Assembly: GCF_017922435.1 (NCBI RefSeq)
Contig: NZ_VDEZ01000002.1
Location: forward strand, 1,014,575 to 1,078,574
DNA length: 64,000 nucleotides
Reading direction: 5' to 3'
From: Thalassospira sp. ER-Se-21-Dark
GTDB taxonomy: Bacteria; Pseudomonadota; Alphaproteobacteria; Rhodospirillales; Thalassospiraceae
Shown: in pieces, positions 1-8,557 of the stretch
Layout: every line of letters begins with the position of its first letter
Position numbering within the stretch: the stretch's first letter is position 1
Made by a program: the position numbers and the translations under genes
Notes under the pieces: model-generated
What the model was told of the DNA's origin: nothing
Database searches by the model: none
The model's input: only the letters and a program-made list of their open reading frames with translations

Positions 1-180
1 CAGGTAGCGCGCCAGTTCTTCGGGCCATGGCAGTTGCCAATGAAATAAGTATCGGTCAACGACACCCAGCCAGACGTCCAGAACAAGAACAAGCATCAGA
101 ACCGCTATGATGCGTTCAACCACCCAATTAAGGCACCGGCTTGCGGTTGCAGCTGTGGTTTCAATACGGCGTAAAGCCAT
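1..180 (-). CDS. TRAP transporter small permease (DctQ family), 5' part only
   Basis: The reverse strand reads an open frame of 60 codons from an ATG at 178-180 to the window edge, so only the N-terminus is visible. The translation has a short basic/polar leader, then a strongly hydrophobic segment (about residues 24-42), followed by DRYLFHWQLPWPEELARYL. A membrane helix followed by a PWPEELAR-like motif is characteristic of DctQ small permeases, which join the large DctM channel and a periplasmic binding protein to import organic acids or sugar acids with sodium. The gene is divergent from the RpiR-type regulator at 662, with three repeated operator-like sites just upstream of this start, so control by that regulator is likely. 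The substrate cannot be told from this fragment. Confidence 0.8.
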   Translation of the reverse strand, partial: MALRRIETTAATASRCLNWVVERIIAVLMLVLVLDVWLGVVDRYLFHWQLPWPEELARYL

Positions 181-211
181 CTCCGCCAAACTCTCCACTG
201 ATCAAATGTTA

Positions 212-328
212 TGTAATTTTTCTACATACTGAGGTACATTTTGTAGTTTGTCTACATTATTTATCTCCGAAGTTTCATATTTTTGCTCCTAAATTGACTT
301 TTAAACTGTTATAAGTAGCTTAACTACA
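212..328. promoter_or_regulatory. Three TGTAR-N5-CTACA inverted repeats (probable RpiR operators)
   Basis: Three 15-bp sites of the form TGTAR-N5-CTACA are seen at 212-226 (TGTAA/CTACA), 242-256 (TGTAG/CTACA) and 314-328 (AGTAG/CTACA). Their centres are 30 and 72 bp apart, close to three and seven helical turns. They sit in the AT-rich 480-bp gap between the divergent TRAP gene and the rpiR-type gene, nearer the TRAP start. Family knowledge: the RpiR-family regulator HexR binds similar palindromes beginning TGTA and ending TACA. The assignment to the neighbouring regulator is inference. The rest of the gap (329-661) shows no clear gene. Confidence 0.6.
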
Positions 329-661
329 TTGTGAGATTTCGCAGCGACCCTGTTTCGACCAGACTTTCAAGCAGGAAATTCGCCAATTGGATCAAGGATT
401 AAGACGCCCAGAATCCCAACAACCCAAAGCCCGAAACAGCAACTTCGCCGTCTCGTGCATTGAATAACTACATGGTCGATTTCGACCGGGTTAATGTCGG
501 GCAAAACGATGATATTTGATGTGAGAAAACACGCATGCAGGGCACTTACATGACGCTTAAATTGAAATTGTGGCTATCGCCTGCAAACGGAAATAATGTT
601 AGTTCCCAATAAGGTGTCGGTTTTGACACACCAAACCAGATAGACGGATCAGGTCGATTCC

Positions 662-1546
662 ATGCAACAAACCGCCGACATCATCAGCCTGCTGCGCAGC
701 CAGTCCGGCAAATTCCCGAACCGCGAACAACTGGTCGCGGACTATGTCAGCGCACATCTGGAAGATGTCACAACCATTGCCCTTTCCGATCTGGCGAAAA
801 ATGTCGGGGTCAGCGAACCCACCGTCATTCGGTTTTGCCGCACATTGGGGTGCGACGGATTTCGCGACTTCAAAATCCGCTTGGCGCAAAACCTTGCTGT
901 CAGCATTCAGTATCTGACATCCGAAGACATTTCAGACGACACAACCGCCGCAGATGTGCTGTCAAACCATGTTCTGGGTGTGATCATCGATAACCTGCGC
1001 CTGCTTCGCGATCAGTTATCGTCTGATCAAATTGACCAGGCTGCCGACATTCTGGTCAAGGCACGCCAGGTTGCGTTTTTCGGAGTTGGCGGTGGATCGA
1101 CCACTGTGGCGTTTGATGCCGCAAACCGCTTCTTCCGGCTGGGCATTCCGGCGCAATCGCAAAGTGATGGTTATTTGCAGCGTATGCTGGCCTCGACCTT
1201 TGGCGCAGACGACGTGATATTTGCGATCTCCACCAGTGGTCGCCCGACGGAAATCATCCATTCCGCTGCCATTGCGCGTCAATATGGCGCCAAGGTCATC
1301 TCATTGACCAATCCTGACAGTCCGCTTGCCGCTGAAAGTGATCTCGTCATCGCAATCAATATGCCGGAAAACCCCGACATCTATAAACCAACCGCCACAC
1401 GCCACGCGTTTCTGGCAACAATCGACGTAATCGCGACGGCCGTGGCAAGACGCATGCCCGATCAGGCCAAGGAAAAGCTGCGACGTATTCGCTCGTCGCT
1501 TTTGACGGTTAATCCCCCAACCGGGCACCAACCCATTGGCGACTAA
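662..1546 (+). CDS. RpiR/MurR-family transcriptional regulator (HTH + SIS)
   Basis: A 294-residue protein with the usual two-part RpiR layout. The N-terminal HTH_6 domain (about residues 1-80) contains ALSDLAKNVGVSEPTVIRFC, the family's helix-turn-helix signature. The C-terminal SIS domain (about 125-255) contains a glycine-rich VGGGSTT sugar-phosphate loop and the STSGRPTE segment followed by GAKVISLTN. Proteins of this family sense phosphosugars and repress or activate sugar or amino-sugar catabolism and transport genes. It is divergent from a TRAP permease, so it probably controls uptake of a sugar or sugar acid, but no catabolic gene is in view to say which. It ends 18 bp before the convergent tamB stop. 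Confidence 0.9.
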   Translation: MQQTADIISLLRSQSGKFPNREQLVADYVSAHLEDVTTIALSDLAKNVGVSEPTVIRFCRTLGCDGFRDFKIRLAQNLAVSIQYLTSEDISDDTTAADVLSNHVLGVIIDNLRLLRDQLSSDQIDQAADILVKARQVAFFGVGGGSTTVAFDAANRFFRLGIPAQSQSDGYLQRMLASTFGADDVIFAISTSGRPTEIIHSAAIARQYGAKVISLTNPDSPLAAESDLVIAINMPENPDIYKPTATRHAFLATIDVIATAVARRMPDQAKEKLRRIRSSLLTVNPPTGHQPIGD

Positions 1547-1564
1547 GCTAAGGTTTGTGCTGCC

Positions 1565-4500
1565 TTAGTAATCAAGTCTGAATTGAACGCCAGCCTTGCT
1601 ATCGATTTCGGTGCTTTCGCTGGTCACACTGATATTTGGTGTGACTTCGATTTCGACTTCGACGCCGCTTGATCCCGGCGTTGAACCGGCCTTGGTGCCG
1701 ACATAAACCCCCTCTGTCAGGTATTTGCCAACCTTGACCTCCGGCCCGTCTTCGCCGCCACCGACGCGCAGGACATCTGCACCGATAAAGCGCCGGATGC
1801 TGCCAACCACATCAAGGCCGCCACCACCGCCAGAAAGTTCGTTCAGGGCACTTGCCAGTTGCACGGCCTCGACTGCCGAAAGGCTGCCTTGGGATTTGCC
1901 AAACAGGACCTGAGACAGGATTTCGTCTTCCGGCAGCGACGGATTTGACGACAACACCAGTTCCGGGTCGCTTGACGGCCCCTGGAATCCTGCGGTCACG
2001 ACCAGATCCTCGGTGGTATAAACCCCTTCGATATCAAGCATCGGATCGGGGGGCGACGCACCTGCAAAGGTAATCTGAGAATCCCGGATCACAAATGTTT
2101 TGCCGATGACATCAAGCTGCCCGCGCAGGGCCGATAACTGCCCGGTGATACGTGGATCATCGGTGGTGCCGGAAATCTCAAGTCGACCGCCCCACTCGGA
2201 ATCAAGTCCCTTGCCACGCACAAACAGACGTCCCGGGATATCAACGGTCACATCAAGATTACCGGTAAAGGCGTCATCCGCTTCCTCTGTATCCTTGGTC
2301 TTTTCGGCCTGCGAAGCGTCCGGCAGGTTTTCAATCTCGATGGTCGGAACCGATTCCGGCAAGGCCAGGGTCAGATCGACCTCCCCGCGCTGGACCGACA
2401 CCGTGCTTTGGATATCGGCCTCCGACTGGGATCCTGTCACGCTGGCTTTTACATCCGCCCAGAATTGCAGTTCATCCTTACGTGATACGGCAACATTGCG
2501 CAGATCAGCCGAAACGTCATAGCGCATCTCCCCGCCGTCAAGCAGATCAAGATCAACCGATGCATCAACAGTGCCTTTGCCGCCATCCGTGGCCGTAATG
2601 GACGGAATGGAAAGACCCGCCTGATCAAAGGTGCCCTCAAGCGTCATCTGATCAAGGATGGTGCCATATTCGAGGTTTTCATATCGTCCATTGGCAAGCG
2701 CAACGTCCCCGTTCCAACGGATATCATCAAGCGTCCCAGTCACATCAAGCGCAAGTTTGATCTTGCCCGACATCTGATGATCGGGTGCCGGGACATAAGG
2801 CCAGAATTCGGCAATTTGACCATTCACGCGCACGCGGGCGGAAACCGGCGCGGCAAGATCCGGACTGAATTCCTGTTCAAGCACGGAAATGGCAAGCGGA
2901 ACATTGCCTTCGGCTGTCAGTGCTTCGACATCGCCATTGCCAAGCGACGCCTGCCCGGCAAGTTTTCCGTCCTCAAGCGTGATATCAAGCCGCATTTCAA
3001 AGGGCTTCAGCCCCGCGACTGCCTTTGACGTGATGGCGGAAATGCGGCCATTGACCTGCGCGCTTGGCAAATTCCCGCGTGTTTCTCGCAAGGACGCATC
3101 AAGATTTGCGGTCCCGCTCAGCCCGTCAAAACCGGAAATACGCCCCCATGGACCAAGATCAAAATCATTAAGGTGCAGCTCACCCGAAATGGATTTTTGC
3201 CCAGCTTTCTGATCAAGGCTTGCGACAAGATGGCCGGTGCCAACGGTCAGGTCGGCGTCGAGTTGCTGCCGCCCGTTTTCACGCAAAACCAGTTCCAGTG
3301 GTTTGCGAAGTTCAATCGTCTGATCGCCAATGATCGCTTCAAGCCGATTGGCCGTCACAGCGATATCATTGCCAAGCGACAGATCAGCAGCCAAGTCGGT
3401 CGAAATCGGAACATTGCCCTGATAAAGACCTGAACTTGTCAGCGTGATGGCAAGGGCATCCATGCCACCGTCAACGTCAAGGGCAAGCTCGCCAACGGCA
3501 ATTGATCCGGCAATAATGTCACGGCCATCCAGCTCCGCTGAAATTTCCGGCACGTCAAACGCATTGCTGATCGTCGCAGTCAGTTCGACATCCTCGATCA
3601 TCGTCGGATTGGTGCCATCTGTGCTTGCCATCCGCAGGCCCTTGGCCGATGCATTTGCCGTAATGCTTTGACGTTGTCCATCCGGACGAAGGGCAATATC
3701 GGCCGTCACGGTACCGTTCACCAAGCTCACGCCAAACTGATCGAGAAATTCAGCATCGAGATTTGACAGCGCCACATCACCCCGCATTGGAATGCTGTAA
3801 TCGGGCAAGGCAATATCGCCACTTAACGCGACATGCTCGCCTTTAAGCGATATCTGCTCAACACGGAGCGCATCTTCGGGCAGGACAAGATTTGCAGCCA
3901 CTTCGTATGGTCGGTTGGCAAAGGTGAAGTTGCTATTATTGGCAAGCGACAAAACAGCCTGTTCTGACCAAGTCATGCGGCTTGTCAGCACGATATCGGA
4001 GAATTCCTGACCCGAAACAGCAAGGCTTGGAACACTCAACTCAAACGTCCCCGTGGGGGCAGTCAGGTCACCTTCAAGATCGGCTGTCAGCTTTGCCGGG
4101 GCCATTTCGATGCCCAGATCGGGCGGCACGGCACCAGATGCAATATCAAGTGTGCTTTCAAGCGACAGCTTCTCGAATGCCTCTGTAATGCGAAGCATCA
4201 GCGGACCGTCAATCATTGCGGTATCAAGTGCGCTGACATCAACGCTGAGATCAAGATCAGGGGCAAGTGTCACATCGCCTGTGATACGCGGCTCGGAGCC
4301 GACGATACGATCAAGATCGGCAATCCCGAAACCGGCCTGACTGGCTGAAACCTCGATCCCGGTTTCCAGACCACTGGCCTCCGACCAGGTCAGGCCGGGC
4401 AATGCAACCTGCCCCTGCCCGCGCAGATCAAGCCCCGAAATCGGCGCAAAAATCGCAAGATCACGGATATCGGCCACAATGTTCGACGTTGTGACGACCA

Positions 4501-6001
4501 GATCCTGATTAACGTCCGCCTGCCCGCGCAGGGCCATATCAGGCGTGTTCAATGCCAGATTACGGATCGAAATATCGGCAAAGTCCGGCGACATCCGCGC
4601 ATTAAACGACAAGTCCTGCGCCGCCCCCAGAAACGCCCCGATATCCGGATCATCCCAATCCGTGCCGGTTGCGGAAAATGCGACGGTTGCGTCAAGTGGC
4701 TCATCCGCGTCATCGGGGGCTGCCATATCGGCCTGCAAGGCGATGTCGCCGATACGCGACACTGGCGTTTTCACATCACGACCATTTACCCGCAGCGCTA
4801 CACCGGGCATCGAAAGATTGCCATTGGCCTGAACGGAAAGCCCAAGTTCCGCCCATGAAACTGCATCGTCAAGCAGTGCCGACATTGCAGGATCAATATC
4901 GGCCGTCAAATCAGCCGCAATCAGGCTGTCTTCAAGGTCAAGTTCCGTTGTGCCAGATAGCGCCAGCACATCTGCCATCGCAATCGAAATGCGATCAAAC
5001 GAAAGGATTTGTTCTGATTGATCAAATGCCCCGCCAATGCCCAGTGCGACTTCTTTATCCATGCTTGCAGGCAATTGTTCGGTTATGCGTTCCTGCGGTG
5101 ACAGCGCACCGTCGAGGGTAAATGCCACAACATCCGAAGACAGTTGAACGCCAATGTCACTTGCAAGCGATGCATACCCCGCCGCCGACAGATCAATCTT
5201 GCCTTTCCAGTCATTGGCCGGACCATCGCCATTAAGCGCAATCTTGATATCGGTTGCGCTGGCCGGATCAACGCCAGCCAGGGTCATGACAAGCCCTTCG
5301 CGCCCCAAGGCGCCATCAATCTCGGCTGCAAGCTGTTGTCCGGGGCCGTCAAAATCCAGATCAAGTTTTATCCGGTCGGTACCGCCATCACGCGGCTGCA
5401 AATCCAGAAATGCGGTCGCAGACAGGTTTGTGCCAACCTTTGCCCGCCCATTCAGGCTATAGAGGAAACTGTTGCCGGTAACCTGATCAACAATGGCAAT
5501 TTCGCCAAGCTCAAGCGCGTCAAGCGAAACCGCCAGCGGCATGGCAAAGCCACCGCTGTCTTCGTCCTCTTCCTCGACCGTTTCCGGTGCGGTGCCGTCG
5601 GGCAAAATGACATTGGTCGTTGCCAGTCTGATCTGATTGATTTGCAACCGACCACCCAAAAGTGCCATCGGCGACCAATCAAATTCGATATCATTGATAT
5701 CAAGGTGCAACCCATCTGTGGCGCGATCCATCGTCACCTGATCAAGGGCCAGTTCAGTCCACAAACTGCCTTCGACCCGGCCAAGCGCAAATTCGCTTTC
5801 GGTTGCGGCGGATACGGCCTCGTTGATCATCGGGGTTGCCATCCGCAATACCGGACCGGTCCCGGCAACGGCAATCAGGCCCGCAAGTCCAAGCACAGTC
5901 CCGCCCAGACCATAGGCACCATAGCGCAGCCACTTTGTCGAAGAACGGCGCGATGCGGAACGTTTGGGATTATTCGGTGGTGACGTGTCAGACCCGGTCA
6001 A
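1565..6001 (-). CDS. tamB: TamB, translocation and assembly module inner-membrane protein
   Basis: A 1478-residue protein with a basic N-terminus, one transmembrane anchor (about residues 28-48), a very long repetitive beta-rich periplasmic part of alternating short hydrophobic/polar strands, and a C-terminal DUF490/TamB domain ending in VQFRLDY. TamB spans the periplasm and works with the outer-membrane protein TamA in outer-membrane protein insertion and, in newer work on AsmA-like proteins, in phospholipid transport. The frame opens with TTG, which overlaps the tamA stop (TTGA); no ATG or GTG lies nearby in frame, so coupled translation from TTG is the best reading. It forms an operon with tamA. 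Length and composition are normal for alphaproteobacterial TamB. Confidence 0.93.
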   Translation of the reverse strand: MTGSDTSPPNNPKRSASRRSSTKWLRYGAYGLGGTVLGLAGLIAVAGTGPVLRMATPMINEAVSAATESEFALGRVEGSLWTELALDQVTMDRATDGLHLDINDIEFDWSPMALLGGRLQINQIRLATTNVILPDGTAPETVEEEDEDSGGFAMPLAVSLDALELGEIAIVDQVTGNSFLYSLNGRAKVGTNLSATAFLDLQPRDGGTDRIKLDLDFDGPGQQLAAEIDGALGREGLVMTLAGVDPASATDIKIALNGDGPANDWKGKIDLSAAGYASLASDIGVQLSSDVVAFTLDGALSPQERITEQLPASMDKEVALGIGGAFDQSEQILSFDRISIAMADVLALSGTTELDLEDSLIAADLTADIDPAMSALLDDAVSWAELGLSVQANGNLSMPGVALRVNGRDVKTPVSRIGDIALQADMAAPDDADEPLDATVAFSATGTDWDDPDIGAFLGAAQDLSFNARMSPDFADISIRNLALNTPDMALRGQADVNQDLVVTTSNIVADIRDLAIFAPISGLDLRGQGQVALPGLTWSEASGLETGIEVSASQAGFGIADLDRIVGSEPRITGDVTLAPDLDLSVDVSALDTAMIDGPLMLRITEAFEKLSLESTLDIASGAVPPDLGIEMAPAKLTADLEGDLTAPTGTFELSVPSLAVSGQEFSDIVLTSRMTWSEQAVLSLANNSNFTFANRPYEVAANLVLPEDALRVEQISLKGEHVALSGDIALPDYSIPMRGDVALSNLDAEFLDQFGVSLVNGTVTADIALRPDGQRQSITANASAKGLRMASTDGTNPTMIEDVELTATISNAFDVPEISAELDGRDIIAGSIAVGELALDVDGGMDALAITLTSSGLYQGNVPISTDLAADLSLGNDIAVTANRLEAIIGDQTIELRKPLELVLRENGRQQLDADLTVGTGHLVASLDQKAGQKSISGELHLNDFDLGPWGRISGFDGLSGTANLDASLRETRGNLPSAQVNGRISAITSKAVAGLKPFEMRLDITLEDGKLAGQASLGNGDVEALTAEGNVPLAISVLEQEFSPDLAAPVSARVRVNGQIAEFWPYVPAPDHQMSGKIKLALDVTGTLDDIRWNGDVALANGRYENLEYGTILDQMTLEGTFDQAGLSIPSITATDGGKGTVDASVDLDLLDGGEMRYDVSADLRNVAVSRKDELQFWADVKASVTGSQSEADIQSTVSVQRGEVDLTLALPESVPTIEIENLPDASQAEKTKDTEEADDAFTGNLDVTVDIPGRLFVRGKGLDSEWGGRLEISGTTDDPRITGQLSALRGQLDVIGKTFVIRDSQITFAGASPPDPMLDIEGVYTTEDLVVTAGFQGPSSDPELVLSSNPSLPEDEILSQVLFGKSQGSLSAVEAVQLASALNELSGGGGGLDVVGSIRRFIGADVLRVGGGEDGPEVKVGKYLTEGVYVGTKAGSTPGSSGVEVEIEVTPNISVTSESTEIDSKAGVQFRLDY

Positions 6002-8004
6002 AATGCCTGCCCCAGACTGATATAGAATTGAAAATCGTCATCAACGTTGTCGCGTTTATCAAGCGGTACTGCGACATCAAAACGCAGCGGCCCGACGGCG
6101 GTGTAATAACGGAAGCCAAGACCGGCAGCCCATAGAAGACTGATGTCTTCGGGTTCGGATCTGGCATACACGTTACCACCTTCGATGAATGGCACGATGC
6201 CAAAGCTTTCGGTCACACGGGCGCGGAATTCGGCACCGACTTCCAGTACGGAACGCCCGCCCAGCGGATCATTATCATCATCAAGCGGGCCGACTTTCTG
6301 GTATTCGTAGCCCCGGATTGATCCGCCACCGCCGGAATAATAGCGTTTGTTCGATGGCAGGTTGCCGCGATCCTCGCCGATAATGGTACCGGTGCGCGCA
6401 CGGGCCGCCAGGACATAGTCGCCGTCCTCGTCAATTGACAGGTATTGCGACCCGACGACCGATACGGTGGTGAAACCGGTATCCTTGTCTGTCAGGCCCA
6501 TATAGGGCGATACGTTGATTTCAAAACGGTTTCCCCGGCTCGGATCAAGGGGATTGTCGGTGTTGTCATGGCGCAAGATGCCCCGCAAACCAGCAAGATA
6601 GAATTCCTCATTCGGGGAGTCTGATCCGGTCAGGTCAGAATATTCTGCGGTAACGCCAAACGTGGTTGTCCAGTTTTCCCAAAGCGGACGTTCGATACCG
6701 GCAAAGCTGTCCAAGGTTGAGCCCTTATAAGCGTCGGTATCGTTGTTTTTGGCGTTGGCCTCGGCCACAAACGATTGACGACGTTCAAGAAACTGCGGCT
6801 TTTTGAATTCTGCCGACAGACCTTGTTCAAGGCTTGAAACATCAATCCCCAGCCGCAGGCGTTCACCAGCACCAAACAGATTGCGATGCTCCCAGAACGC
6901 ATTTGCCCCTGGGCCTTCGGCGGTCGAGAAATCAAGCCCGCCGCCGATCGAACGCATTTTGCGTTCAACCACTTCGATCTCAACCGGGATTTCGCCATTG
7001 TCATTTACCGGACCGGCGACCTTGACGATCACACTGTCAAACAGGTTGGTTTGCGCCAGATCGCGGCGTGTGGTGCGCACCTGATCGGGATGATATTGCT
7101 CGCCCGACCGCCAGCTGCGGTATCCTGCGATGAAGTCGGCATCGACGTCCTCTGCACCATTGACGGTGATCTTGCCAAAATCGGCCTGCGGCCCGGTTTC
7201 AAAGGCATAATTGATCGTAATGGTTTTTTGCGCGGTGTCGGCCAGTACGGTTCGCTTGCCAGCCTCGACAAGCGGGTAACCCTGTTCGCGCAGGATATCG
7301 ACACCGTATTGTTCGCCCAGAATGATCGGCTCTGCGGTTGCGCGCTGCCCGATCTCAAGGCGGGTTTTTTCAAGTTCCTTGTCCGTCGCATGGCGTTCCA
7401 CCACGCGATCAGGGTATGTGATCACAAGGTTCACCGCCGAAATCAGATAAGGCGTTCCGACATCGATATTATAGGTCAGAACCAGTGGGGTTGGCTGTTC
7501 GGATGTTGATGCCAATGCATCATCCCCGGACTGGCCATCGGCCGGGTCTTGCTCTGAACCAACTTCAGGCGTGTCTTGGGCTGGCGCGCTCGATGTATCT
7601 GCGGCGGCCTTTTCATTAATCTCAAACGTGATCTGCCCGTCATAAAATCCCTTGGATCGAAGAACAGCCTGAAACCGTTCGACGTCGTCTTCGGCACGGC
7701 GTTGCAGGCCGGCGCGCGAAGCGGTCGGGCGCGACTGCAAACGGCGCGCCGTACTAACCCCGTCCAACGCCGCAATCAGATTTTCTTCCTGGGGGTCGAT
7801 GCCGGTGATTTCGACTTCATAGGGGATGGTTTGTTGCAGATCATTTTGCGCAATCTCGCTGTCAGCACCGTCGCCAAAGCCAAGCACACCACTTAAGCCC
7901 TCGTCCGAGGTGCACGCCGAAAGCATCGACCCTGCCAGTAAAAGCGGAACGATTGCAAACCTGCGCCTGTGGATCGGAGATGTGTCTAGGATGCGTTTAT
8001 TCAA
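5998..8004 (-). CDS. tamA: TamA, Omp85-family outer-membrane assembly protein
   Basis: A BamA/TamA-type protein. After the signal segment come POTRA domains (to about residue 330) and a C-terminal 16-strand barrel with the diagnostic SIRGYEY motif (the conserved RGF/RGY loop 6) and a terminal phenylalanine (SLGQAF). The start given is a TTG with AAGGG nine bases upstream. It yields a leader RRRFAIVPLLLAGSMLSAC, which resembles a lipoprotein signal with lipobox LSAC, odd for an Omp85 protein. The frame stays open to a GTG at 8115, but the extra residues look unlike a signal peptide. An Asp/Glu/Gln-rich stretch after POTRA 1 (about DTPEVGSEQDPADGQS) is unusual. A MITE-like element lies just upstream. 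Confidence 0.88.
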   Translation of the reverse strand: MNKRILDTSPIHRRRFAIVPLLLAGSMLSACTSDEGLSGVLGFGDGADSEIAQNDLQQTIPYEVEITGIDPQEENLIAALDGVSTARRLQSRPTASRAGLQRRAEDDVERFQAVLRSKGFYDGQITFEINEKAAADTSSAPAQDTPEVGSEQDPADGQSGDDALASTSEQPTPLVLTYNIDVGTPYLISAVNLVITYPDRVVERHATDKELEKTRLEIGQRATAEPIILGEQYGVDILREQGYPLVEAGKRTVLADTAQKTITINYAFETGPQADFGKITVNGAEDVDADFIAGYRSWRSGEQYHPDQVRTTRRDLAQTNLFDSVIVKVAGPVNDNGEIPVEIEVVERKMRSIGGGLDFSTAEGPGANAFWEHRNLFGAGERLRLGIDVSSLEQGLSAEFKKPQFLERRQSFVAEANAKNNDTDAYKGSTLDSFAGIERPLWENWTTTFGVTAEYSDLTGSDSPNEEFYLAGLRGILRHDNTDNPLDPSRGNRFEINVSPYMGLTDKDTGFTTVSVVGSQYLSIDEDGDYVLAARARTGTIIGEDRGNLPSNKRYYSGGGGSIRGYEYQKVGPLDDDNDPLGGRSVLEVGAEFRARVTESFGIVPFIEGGNVYARSEPEDISLLWAAGLGFRYYTAVGPLRFDVAVPLDKRDNVDDDFQFYISLGQAF

Positions 8005-8147
8005 ACCATCTTGCCCTTGAAAGCTTTGCGCACGCAGTGCAACGTACGCCAACCTGTTTGTTTCTGATCTCTTGTTTATATAAGTGCAAACGATCAGGAT
8101 GATTAAATGTTTCACAGCAGTCTCTTGAAAACACCTTATTTTCGTTA

Positions 8148-8410
8148 GGCTCAGGACCTATTAATTTGGTTCGAATGGTTAACCGAATTTGTGCGGATAC
8201 GCGAAGCAAAACCGCAGGAAGATATACATCTTGCAAGGTTTTACGACAAAGTAGCCCGTGCAAATCCGGTTAATCCGAAGGACAGAGGTTATATTTGCAA
8301 ACTCCTGCGTCAAATCCCTTGGCCGGGATACCAGCCCGACCTGCGAGCTTTTCCTTGGATTTCACAAATATAACCTCTGCCATTCAAATCAAATTAATAG
8401 GTCCTGAGCC
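8148..8410. mobile_element. MITE-like element with 21-bp terminal inverted repeats and TA flanks
   Basis: Positions 8148-8168 and 8390-8410 are perfect 21-bp inverted repeats beginning GGCTCAGGACC. Both ends are flanked by TA (8146-8147 and 8411-8412), consistent with a TA target duplication as made by IS630/Tc1 relatives and the IS427 group of IS5. The 263-bp interior has no transposase. It also holds a second 15-bp inverted repeat (8283-8297 and 8365-8379, CAGAGGTTATATTTG and its complement), giving a nested structure. A 60-codon frame inside (8191-8373) looks like nothing known. The element sits between tamA and the ATP-grasp gene and may supply or disturb the tamA promoter. The parent transposon is not in the window. 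Confidence 0.75.
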
Positions 8411-8557
8411 TAGACCTGCTGGTCGAGTGTGACCTGTGCCATGATCCATGAAAAAAAGGCATGGCTATGAACAATAAATGCGCTTGCGACGAACGATCTT
8501 TGGGCGTACCGGGAGTTGAGCGCAACATATTTACCCTCATCGTAGGAGAGCTGCACA

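Noticed and set aside
5144..5983. Long plus-strand open frame opposite tamB
   Set aside because: It mirrors the tamB coding frame; its composition (Arg/Lys/Gln/Ile patchwork) is typical of antisense translation, and it has no domain or ribosome site.
8191..8373. 60-codon frame inside the MITE-like element
   Set aside because: It spans the inner inverted repeat and resembles no transposase; probably chance.
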